This document shows positions 24,236-31,635 of a DNA stretch of 64,000 bases, in pieces (the stretch's first letter is position 1; the number at the start of each line of letters is the position of its first letter). The stretch spans positions 124,001 to 188,000 of the forward strand of contig CAZZNE010000003.1 in NCBI GenBank assembly GCA_964655525.1, given 5' to 3'. Source of the DNA: DLAJ01 sp964655525 (GTDB lineage Bacteria; Bacillota; Clostridia; Lachnospirales; Lachnospiraceae). The position numbers were made by a program, and so were the translations under genes. A model generated the notes under the pieces. That model was given only the letters and a program-made list of their open reading frames with translations. It did not search any database and was not told the DNA's origin.

Positions 24236-26737
24236 ATGCCTGTTTTTGCAAAAATGATGATCAAACACCATATCAGACGCAGTTACATGATCATTTTAGG
24301 CATTGCCTGCTCGGTGACCATGATGTTCTGCATGATCCAGATGGGGGACAGTATTAACAACAAGTATAAGGAACAGGCAATGGGAACGAACCGATATGAT
24401 TTTCATATAGAGGGTTTGACAAAAGAGCAGGCGGATTGGCTAAATGAGAAACTAGATAAAGAAGAGATTGAAGCATCGGGAATCCTTTGGAGCGACTATC
24501 GTGAAAAGCAAATGAAACTGGAAGCGAATACAAAAATAGAGCTTAATTTATGTGCAGGAACGAAGGAAGGGCTGGAAGAACCCGGACTGCGGCTTCAGGA
24601 AGGAAGATGGAGCGAGTCATCGGATGAGATTGTTTTAGAACAATACGTCTGCGAAATGCTGGGAAGCAGGATCGGGGATGAGGTCGTAGTTGTCTGCGGT
24701 CTGACGGGAGATACCTATCGTTTCCGGCTTGTCGGGATTATGGAGAACAGCCCGGTTTTATTAAGCAGCGATTGGAGAATGGGGTTCATGAACGTTTCCC
24801 TCTCGTTTCTTTATGAAGCGGGGCTGGTAACGCCGGAGACAGAAGAATACGCGCTGATCGTTACGGTAAATTCCGATGTGGATGCTTATGATGCTGAAGA
24901 AGTATCAGAATTAGAAGATAAAGCCAAGGAACTTCTTGCCCGGACTTATGGACTTGACAGTTATTATGATACGGCCCGCAAAGTATTTAGTGGACAGGCT
25001 TCGGAGGAAGAGAGAGAAACCGTAAAAAGAGTTGGCGAGAAATTTGGATATAATCATTCTAAAACGGAAAATATTGAGGAATATCGACTGCAGTCTGAAG
25101 TCGGGAATGCATTAAGGGCACTCGCGATCGTGCTTGCGGTTACGGTGGTTCTGCTGATCTTTAACAGCATGCATCTTGCCATTGTCGAAAACACAAAAGA
25201 ACTGGGAATGCTCCGCTGCATCGGAATGAATTACCGGCAGACCGGTATGATCATATGTGCGGAAAATATGTTTTACTGCATCTTGGGGTATGGGATTGGC
25301 ATTTTCTTCGGAAATATGTTGAATCAGGTGATTGCAAAAAATATCCTTTTATATCTGACCGGCGACCACGTGAAGATCAGACAGCTTGGGAGCAGTTATC
25401 TGCTGACGGCGGCGGTTGTCCTGTTTTCTTTGGTCATGGCGTTCGGATTATCCCTACATAAGATTTTCGTGCTGACGCCTATAGAAGCAAGTAAATATAA
25501 CGGGTTCACTACCAAGCCTCAAAAAGTACGGACGATGGAGAAATGGTCCTGTGTGAAATTTGCCGAAAGAAATATCAGACGGGAACGGAGCAAGAGCGTG
25601 ATCGTGATGCTCTCTATGATCTTCTCCATGGTGATCCTGATGGTCATCATCAATACCATGCTCAATGTAAAATTGCCGGAGAAGGATAAAAAGAGCAGGT
25701 TTTCCGATTATGAAGTGTATATTCTCCGTGAAGGATGGATCGATGCGTGGGATGGGAATTTTATCGTAGAACTCTCTATTCCGGAAATAGAAGAAGTGCG
25801 GGGTGTGGAAGGTGTAGGGGAAGTATATGCGATCGGTTCAACACTTGCGCCGGGCGCAACCATGCATCAACAAAACGGGAATGTGATTCATGAGATCATT
25901 TATGATGACGCGTTGTTTCAATGGCTGTTGGAACAAAACGGGAAAGCGGAACTTTGGGAAGCGGGAGTGGATGCTGTTTGTGTGATAACGGGAACATACG
26001 GAGAAGAGGAACAGCAACTCCTTGATGAGATAGAGGAGACAGGCACCATTGCGTACAGACTGGGCAACGGGGAAGAAGGCATGCTGGATGTCAGCGCCGT
26101 GTTGCATACGGATTATATACCGGATTATAAAGAAAACGGAAACGGAGAAGCAGTCACGGTTATTTTGTCCGAGCGGGCCGCCTTGGAAATTTATGGTGAT
26201 TATAGCTATACGGACGTGATGATAAAATGCAATTCTAATGCCAACGAAAAGACGTTTGCTGAGATTGTGGCAATCTTTGCGGATAATAAGTATGCGATAT
26301 GCGGGTCGTACGAGGTCGGTATGGAGAAGAGGATCACGGACACGCTGGTGATCCTATACATTGCCGCCCTGATCGTGACCGCCACGGCAGTAACAGCGGT
26401 CCTCAATATGATGATTATCATGAAAGCAAACCTGATCCTCAGGCGGAAGGAACACGGGATATGGAGAGCGTTGGGCATGACCTTAAAACGGTTAAAGAGA
26501 ACGATCAGCATGGAAGTACTGCTCATGCTTTTTGCTTCCTATATGATCGCTATCCTTGTCTCTCTTCCGCTCCAGTGGTACATGTGCAATTTGATGGAAA
26601 CTGTGAATGTGAAAGGGATCATGACAGGTTATTTCGGAGTCGGAATCGTTTCCATAACGCTTGTGTATTTCTTAGTCATGTCAGGACTGAAATTTAAGAA
26701 AACAAATGAAATCATTGCAGAAATCAGGGAGGAATAA
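24236..26737 (+). CDS. FtsX-family ABC permease A (8 helices)
   Basis: An 833-residue exporter-type permease with two FtsX units. Helix 1 lies at about 17-37, a large outside domain follows, then three helices from about 287 with NTKELGMLRCIGMNYRQ as the coupling motif and TPIEASKYNG. The second half repeats this: SKSVIVMLSMIFSMVILMVI, an outside domain, and a final block with RRKEHGIWRALGMTLKRLKR. AGGGGAGG precedes the ATG. The ATPase gene follows after one base, then a second permease that is close in sequence throughout. It may export or shed peptides or lipids; the substrate is unknown. Confidence 0.9.
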   Translation: MPVFAKMMIKHHIRRSYMIILGIACSVTMMFCMIQMGDSINNKYKEQAMGTNRYDFHIEGLTKEQADWLNEKLDKEEIEASGILWSDYREKQMKLEANTKIELNLCAGTKEGLEEPGLRLQEGRWSESSDEIVLEQYVCEMLGSRIGDEVVVVCGLTGDTYRFRLVGIMENSPVLLSSDWRMGFMNVSLSFLYEAGLVTPETEEYALIVTVNSDVDAYDAEEVSELEDKAKELLARTYGLDSYYDTARKVFSGQASEEERETVKRVGEKFGYNHSKTENIEEYRLQSEVGNALRALAIVLAVTVVLLIFNSMHLAIVENTKELGMLRCIGMNYRQTGMIICAENMFYCILGYGIGIFFGNMLNQVIAKNILLYLTGDHVKIRQLGSSYLLTAAVVLFSLVMAFGLSLHKIFVLTPIEASKYNGFTTKPQKVRTMEKWSCVKFAERNIRRERSKSVIVMLSMIFSMVILMVIINTMLNVKLPEKDKKSRFSDYEVYILREGWIDAWDGNFIVELSIPEIEEVRGVEGVGEVYAIGSTLAPGATMHQQNGNVIHEIIYDDALFQWLLEQNGKAELWEAGVDAVCVITGTYGEEEQQLLDEIEETGTIAYRLGNGEEGMLDVSAVLHTDYIPDYKENGNGEAVTVILSERAALEIYGDYSYTDVMIKCNSNANEKTFAEIVAIFADNKYAICGSYEVGMEKRITDTLVILYIAALIVTATAVTAVLNMMIIMKANLILRRKEHGIWRALGMTLKRLKRTISMEVLLMLFASYMIAILVSLPLQWYMCNLMETVNVKGIMTGYFGVGIVSITLVYFLVMSGLKFKKTNEIIAEIREE

Positions 26738-26738
26738 G

Positions 26739-27410
26739 ATGAGCTTAATTGAATTGAAAAAAGCAGTAAAAGAATATACAACTGGAGAGATTACCGTGCG
26801 TGCGCTGGATGAACTGAGCCTTGCGGTGCAGCAGGGAGAAATTATTGTCATTCTGGGAGAGAGCGGTTCAGGAAAAAGTACCCTGCTCAATATCATGGGC
26901 GGACTGGATATCCTGACCTCTGGGGAAATTCTGTTAGAGGGAAAGCCGTACACGAATTTTAAGGATGCGGAGATGTCGAAGCTGCGCAGACAGAAATTCG
27001 GATTTATATTCCAGGCATATAATCTTCTTCCGCTTTTGACCATTTATGAGAATATCATCGCGCCGCTCCTTTTGGATAACAAGCGGGTGCAGCGAAAAGA
27101 TGTGGAAGCATTGAGCGAAAGCCTTGGCATCAAACAACAGCTTGATAAATTTCCGAACCAGCTCTCCGGCGGACAGCAGCAGCGCGCAGCGATTGTAAGG
27201 GCATTGATCAATCATCCGAAGGTCATTTTTGCGGACGAGCCGACGGGTAATCTGGATAAGGATACCGGCGAGCAGGTGATGTCCTGCCTGATCGATGCGG
27301 TGAAAAAAGAAGGAGCAACCTTAGTCATGGTAACGCATAATGAAAAGCTTTCTTCCTATGCGGACCGGGTGATACGAATGGAGAGCGGAAAAGAAATCGG
27401 GCAGAAATAA
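26739..27410 (+). CDS. ABC transporter ATP-binding protein (MacB type)
   Basis: 223 residues, all motifs intact: Walker A GESGSGKST, Q-loop FIFQAYNLLPLLT, signature LSGGQQQRAAIVRAL, Walker B VIFADEPTGNLD and MVTHN. AGGGAGGAATAAG provides the ribosome site and overlaps the end of permease A; a start 33 bases earlier would overlap that gene more. It lies between two paralogous permeases and is the only ATPase here, so it must serve one or both. With the second permease 28 bases after its stop, all three genes form one operon. Confidence 0.93.
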   Translation: MSLIELKKAVKEYTTGEITVRALDELSLAVQQGEIIVILGESGSGKSTLLNIMGGLDILTSGEILLEGKPYTNFKDAEMSKLRRQKFGFIFQAYNLLPLLTIYENIIAPLLLDNKRVQRKDVEALSESLGIKQQLDKFPNQLSGGQQQRAAIVRALINHPKVIFADEPTGNLDKDTGEQVMSCLIDAVKKEGATLVMVTHNEKLSSYADRVIRMESGKEIGQK

Positions 27411-27438
27411 AGAGTGATGATAAAGAGGAGGGTTATCA

Positions 27439-29946
27439 ATGTTCCTTTTTGCTAAAATGATGATCAAGCACCATATCAAACGCAGTTATATGATCATTCT
27501 GGGCATTGCCTGCTCGGTGACCATGATGTTCTGCATGATTCAGATGGGGGACAGTATTAACAGAAAGTACAAAGAACAGGCAATGGGAACAAACCTGCAT
27601 GATTTTTCGGTAACCGGTTTGACCAAAGAGCAGGCAGAGTTCATAAAAGAGGAATTGGACAAGGAAAAGATTGAAGCATCAGGAATCTCCTGGAGTGATT
27701 ACCGTGAAATGCGGATGAAACCGGAAGCATATCAGAAACTGGGGCTTCAGATCTGCGCAGGAACGAAAGAAGGGTTGGAAGAGATCGGACTTCGGCTTCG
27801 AGATGGAAGATGGAGCGAGTCATCGGATGAGATTGTTTTGGAACAGTATGTCTGCGAGATGCTGGGAAGCCGGATCGGGGATGAGGTCGCCGTTGTCTGC
27901 GGTCTGACAGGAGAGATCTATTGTTTCCGGCTTGTCGGCATCATGGAAAACGCACCGACTTTATTCAGCGGCGACAGGCCGGAGGGAGTCATGAACGTTT
28001 CTTTTTCGTTCCTTTATGATGCAGGGCTGACAACTCCGGAGGCCGAAGAATACAGTCTGATCGTTACGATGACTTCCGATGTGGATGCCTATGACGAGGA
28101 AGAAGAAGCAGAATTAGTAAATAAAGCCCAGGAACTGCTTGCCCGGATTTATGGACTGAATGGTTTTAATGATACGCTTCAAAAAATCGGGAATAAACAG
28201 GCTTCGGAGGAAGAAATAGAGATCATAAGGAGAATCAATAGAAATACCGTATCTAATAATGCGAAGTGGGAAAATTTTGTAGAATATGGTTTTCAGTCCG
28301 AAAGCGGAAACGCCTTAAAGGCATTGCCAATCTTACTCGCGGTATCCATGATCCTGCTGATCTTTAACAGCATGCACCTTGCTATTGCCGAAAACACAAG
28401 AGAATTAGGGATGCTGCGCTGTATCGGAATGAACTATCTCCAGACCGGTCTGATCGTATTTTTTGAAAACTTTTTTTACTGCATCTTAGGATACGGGATT
28501 GGCATTGTCCTTGGAAATATCATGAATCAGTTCTTTGCAAAGAATATCCTTTTATATATGACCGGCGAATATGTGGGGATCAGGCAGCTTCCAAGCAGCT
28601 ATCTGCTGACGGCGGCGGTTGTTCTGATTGCTCTGGTGCTGGCATTTGCGCTGTCCATCCATAAGATCATAGCGCTGACGCCCATAGAAGCAAGCAAATA
28701 TAACGGTCTGGCCGTCAAAAATCAAAAGGTACAGACGATGGAGCAATGGTCCTGCGTCAAATTTTCCAAAAGAAATATCAAACGGGAACGAAGCAAAAGC
28801 ATGATCGTCATGCTCTCCATGATCTTTTCCATGATGATCCTGATGGTCATCGTTAATTTCATGCTCAACGTAAAATTACCGGAGAAGGATCCGAAAAGCG
28901 GGTTTTCCGATTATGAAGTGTATATCCCACGTGACGGATGGATGGATGCCATGGAGGGGATTTCCGGCGTAGAGCTCTCTGTCCCGGAAATAGAAAAAGT
29001 ACGGGGCGTGACCGGAGTAGAGAAAATCTATGCGATTGGTGCTTCACTTAATCTGGAGTCTTATATGTATCAACAGAACGGGAATTCTATTTCCGCTATC
29101 ATTTATGATGACGCGCTGTTTCAATGGCTGTTAGAAAAAAACGGGAAAACGGAACTTTGGCAAAAAGAACCGGATGCCGTCTGTGTGGTAACAGGAACCT
29201 GCGAAGAGGAAGAACAGGAACTTCTGAATGAAATCGAGGTGACGGGTGCCATTGCGTACAGACTGGCGAGCGGCAAAGAAGGCACGCTGCATGTGGGTTC
29301 CGTGCTGTATACAGATTACATACCGGAAAACAAGGGGACCGGAAGCGGCAGAGGTTCGGTTACGATTATTCTGACAGAAAAAGCCGCCTTGGAAATTTAC
29401 GGTGCCTACAGTTACACGGACGTGATGATAAAACTGAATTCTCACGCCAAGGAGGGAACATATTCTGAGATTGCAGCGGTCTTTGCAGATAATGAGTATG
29501 CGATATGCTTATCTTACGAAATGGGCATGGACAAATACATCACGGATGCGCTGGTGATCATTTACATTGCTGCAATGATTGTCTTTGCTACAGCGGTAAC
29601 AGCGGTCCTCAACATGATGATCATCATGAAGGCGAACCTGATCCTCAGACGGAAGGAATACGGCATATGGCGGGCGCTGGGAATGGCCTTAAAACAATTA
29701 AAACGAACGATCAGCATAGAGGTGCTGCTCATGCTTTTTACTTCCTATGTGATCGCGGTCGCCCTTTCCTTCCCGCTCCTATGTTATCTGTGTAGTAGGC
29801 TGATTGAAAATTTTAATGTGAAAGGGACCGTGACAGGATATCTCGGAGTCGGTGTTGTTTTCATTCTGTCCGTGTATATCTTAGTCATGTCCGGGCTGAA
29901 ATTTAAGAGAACAAATGAGATCATTGCAGATATCAGGGAGGAATAA
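27439..29946 (+). CDS. FtsX-family ABC permease B, paralogue of permease A
   Basis: An 835-residue near-copy of the gene at 24236, with the same two-unit, 8-helix plan. The first 50 residues are nearly identical (AKMMIKHHI-x-RSYMIILGIA onward), as are RWSESSDEIVLEQYVCEMLG and the C-terminal FtsX block (ILRRKEYGIWRALGMALKQLKR). The outside domains diverge most, for instance YGLNGFNDTLQKIGNKQ against YGLDSYYDTARKVFSGQ. GAGGAGGG precedes the ATG. I infer a tandem duplication in which the DNA near the start stayed very similar. The two permeases may form a heterodimer with one ATPase or two alternative exporters. Confidence 0.9.
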   Translation: MFLFAKMMIKHHIKRSYMIILGIACSVTMMFCMIQMGDSINRKYKEQAMGTNLHDFSVTGLTKEQAEFIKEELDKEKIEASGISWSDYREMRMKPEAYQKLGLQICAGTKEGLEEIGLRLRDGRWSESSDEIVLEQYVCEMLGSRIGDEVAVVCGLTGEIYCFRLVGIMENAPTLFSGDRPEGVMNVSFSFLYDAGLTTPEAEEYSLIVTMTSDVDAYDEEEEAELVNKAQELLARIYGLNGFNDTLQKIGNKQASEEEIEIIRRINRNTVSNNAKWENFVEYGFQSESGNALKALPILLAVSMILLIFNSMHLAIAENTRELGMLRCIGMNYLQTGLIVFFENFFYCILGYGIGIVLGNIMNQFFAKNILLYMTGEYVGIRQLPSSYLLTAAVVLIALVLAFALSIHKIIALTPIEASKYNGLAVKNQKVQTMEQWSCVKFSKRNIKRERSKSMIVMLSMIFSMMILMVIVNFMLNVKLPEKDPKSGFSDYEVYIPRDGWMDAMEGISGVELSVPEIEKVRGVTGVEKIYAIGASLNLESYMYQQNGNSISAIIYDDALFQWLLEKNGKTELWQKEPDAVCVVTGTCEEEEQELLNEIEVTGAIAYRLASGKEGTLHVGSVLYTDYIPENKGTGSGRGSVTIILTEKAALEIYGAYSYTDVMIKLNSHAKEGTYSEIAAVFADNEYAICLSYEMGMDKYITDALVIIYIAAMIVFATAVTAVLNMMIIMKANLILRRKEYGIWRALGMALKQLKRTISIEVLLMLFTSYVIAVALSFPLLCYLCSRLIENFNVKGTVTGYLGVGVVFILSVYILVMSGLKFKRTNEIIADIREE

Positions 29947-29990
29947 AGAGAGGGACGCTGTATCTGATAAAAACTTTGCAAATTCATAGC

Positions 29991-30019
29991 TTGACTTTTT
30001 GAATCACAGTGATTACAAT
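29991..30019 (+). promoter_or_regulatory. Promoter of the pheST T-box transcript
   Basis: TTGACT (29991-29996), a 17-bp spacer and TACAAT (30014-30019), giving a start near 30026. Confidence 0.8.
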
Positions 30020-30025
30020 AATTAG

Positions 30026-30298
30026 CATAAAAAGCGATGAACATGTAAAAGTACTTGATAACCCTGCAGAGAGAGGATGTCACCGGCTGAAAGCATCCTT
30101 AGGAAGTGTCCTGTATGATATTCCCATGTGAGCCGCCCGTTTGAAACAGTGCATCCGCACTTGAAAGTAGGATGGGACGTTGCAGCGCGTTAAGCTGATC
30201 GAGAGTCTGTGTTTGGAAACGGGGTGTGATCCGAATACAGGAATCAGGGTGGTACCGCGGAGTTTATTCGTCCCTTGCATATGCAAGGGACGTTTTTT
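30026..30298 (+). promoter_or_regulatory. T-box riboswitch controlling pheST
   Basis: A tRNA-sensing leader. The AGAGAG of stem I lies near 30068, the T-box AGGGTGGTACCGCG at 30246-30259, and a terminator at 30269-30298. In stem I a TTC (Phe codon) lies just 5' of the CCATGT that closes the lower helix, a good candidate specifier, consistent with pheS downstream. Uncharged tRNA-Phe should pair with the T-box and favour antitermination. The 570-base gap between 29946 and 30516 holds the promoter, this element and a palindrome-rich stretch. Confidence 0.93.
30269..30298 (+). terminator. T-box terminator hairpin
   Basis: CGTCCCTTGCAT/ATGCAAGGGACG is a perfect 12-bp stem (30269-30292), followed by TTTTTT. 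Confidence 0.92.
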
Positions 30299-30493
30299 GC
30301 GCGATAAGCAGAGAAGAAAAGAGCGTTTTGCACGCTGACTGCGCTTGCGCAAGGAAGCGTGGGAAACGTTCTTTGCGGCGAGCAACGCGAGCCTGAAATG
30401 CTTCGCATTTCAGGCTGCCTATCGAAGAGTAACGAAAAACAAGCAGTAAAAATTCATTTAGAATGCACTTTTTCGTATTTGCGCGAAGGGGTT
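30299..30493. repeat. Palindrome-rich stretch between T-box and pheS
   Basis: About 195 bases after the terminator contain nested inverted repeats, including GCCTGAAATG/CATTTCAGGC (perfect, near 30391-30415, loop CTTCG), GCGCTTGCGC and AAAAGAGCGTTTTGC. It has no reading frame and belongs to the same style of short palindromic repeats seen elsewhere in the window. Confidence 0.6.
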
Positions 30494-30515
30494 GGAAAGG
30501 AGTAGGCAGTAAAAT

Positions 30516-31535
30516 ATGAAAGAAAAACTGGCAAAGATCAAGGAAGAGGCGCTGAAACAGATTGCGGGCAGCGATGCGCTGGAAAAGCTCAATGAGGTAA
30601 GGGTCAATTTCCTTGGCAAAAAAGGAGAACTGACAACCGTCTTAAAATCCATGAAAGACGTCGCACCGGAGGAACGCCCGAAGGTTGGTCAGATGGTCAA
30701 TGAGATCCGGGATGAGATTGAGCGCGTGCTGGAGCAGGCGAAAACGCAGATGGAGGCAAAAGCGCGTGAGGCGGCAATGAAGCGTGAGGTGATCGATGTA
30801 ACGCTTCCTGCAAAAAAGAGTTTAATCGGACACCGGCATCCGAATCGCATTGTCTTAGACGAGGTGGAGCGGATCTTCATCGGCATGGGCTATGAAGTGG
30901 TAGAGGGACCGGAAGTGGAATATGATTATTACAACTTCGAGGCGTTAAATATTCCGGCAGACCATCCGGCAAAGGACGAGCAGGATACTTTTTATGTGAC
31001 GAATGAGATTCTTCTGCGCACGCAGACGTCTCCCGTGCAGGTGCGGACAATGGAAAAAGGAAAGCTGCCGATCCGCATGATCGCGCCCGGCAGGGTATTC
31101 CGCTCCGACGAGGTGGATGCGACGCATTCGCCGTCGTTCCATCAGATTGAAGGAATGATCGTAGACAAGGGGATTACCTTTGCGGACTTAAAGGGAACGC
31201 TTGCCCAGTTCGCAAAAGAACTGTTCGGAGAAAAAACCAAGGTGAAATTCCGTCCGCATCATTTCCCGTTCACAGAGCCGTCCGCAGAGGTGGATGTATC
31301 CTGTTTTAAGTGCGGCGGAGAGGGATGCCGGTTCTGTAAGGGAAGCGGCTGGATCGAAATTTTAGGCTGCGGCATGGTTCATCCGAAAGTGTTGAAAATG
31401 AGCGGCATCGACCCTGACGTTTATTCCGGTTTTGCGTTCGGAATCGGCTTAGAGCGCATTACCCTGTTGAAATATGAAATTGATGACATGAGACTCTTAT
31501 ATGAAAATGATGTAAGATTTTTGAAGCAGTTCTAA
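30516..31535 (+). CDS. pheS: Phenylalanine--tRNA ligase alpha subunit
   Basis: 339 residues, the usual length. It has an N-terminal coiled coil (LEKLNEVRVNFLGKKGEL onward), then the class II catalytic core: HPNRIVLDEVERIFIGMGYE, FRSDEVDATHSPSFHQIEG (motif 2), and a final FGIGLERITLLKYEI (motif 3). A Cys4 insert CFKCGGEGCRFC precedes GWIEILGCGMVHPKVL, as in many Firmicutes. It charges tRNA-Phe as an alpha2-beta2 enzyme with PheT. GGAAAGGAG lies about 13 bases before the ATG. The stop codon TAA (31533-31535) merges with a two-hairpin repeat. Confidence 0.97.
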   Translation: MKEKLAKIKEEALKQIAGSDALEKLNEVRVNFLGKKGELTTVLKSMKDVAPEERPKVGQMVNEIRDEIERVLEQAKTQMEAKAREAAMKREVIDVTLPAKKSLIGHRHPNRIVLDEVERIFIGMGYEVVEGPEVEYDYYNFEALNIPADHPAKDEQDTFYVTNEILLRTQTSPVQVRTMEKGKLPIRMIAPGRVFRSDEVDATHSPSFHQIEGMIVDKGITFADLKGTLAQFAKELFGEKTKVKFRPHHFPFTEPSAEVDVSCFKCGGEGCRFCKGSGWIEILGCGMVHPKVLKMSGIDPDVYSGFAFGIGLERITLLKYEIDDMRLLYENDVRFLKQF

Positions 31536-31610
31536 AAAAGATTTACGCGAGGCGCAAATCTTTCGAAGAATCGTAAAACGATTCTTCTGGAATTGAGGAC
31601 ATTCGATATA
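31533..31610 (+). repeat. Two-hairpin post-stop repeat (pheS copy)
   Basis: Starting at the pheS stop: TAAAA, stem 1 AAAGATTT/AAATCTTT (31537-31544, 31556-31563), joint C, stem 2 GAAGAATCGT/ACGATTCTTC (31565-31574, 31578-31587), tail TGGAATTGAGGACATTCGATATA. It is the best-preserved single plus-strand copy of the family. Confidence 0.75.
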
Positions 31611-31635
31611 TCAAATTGAGAAAGGAAAGCATGCG

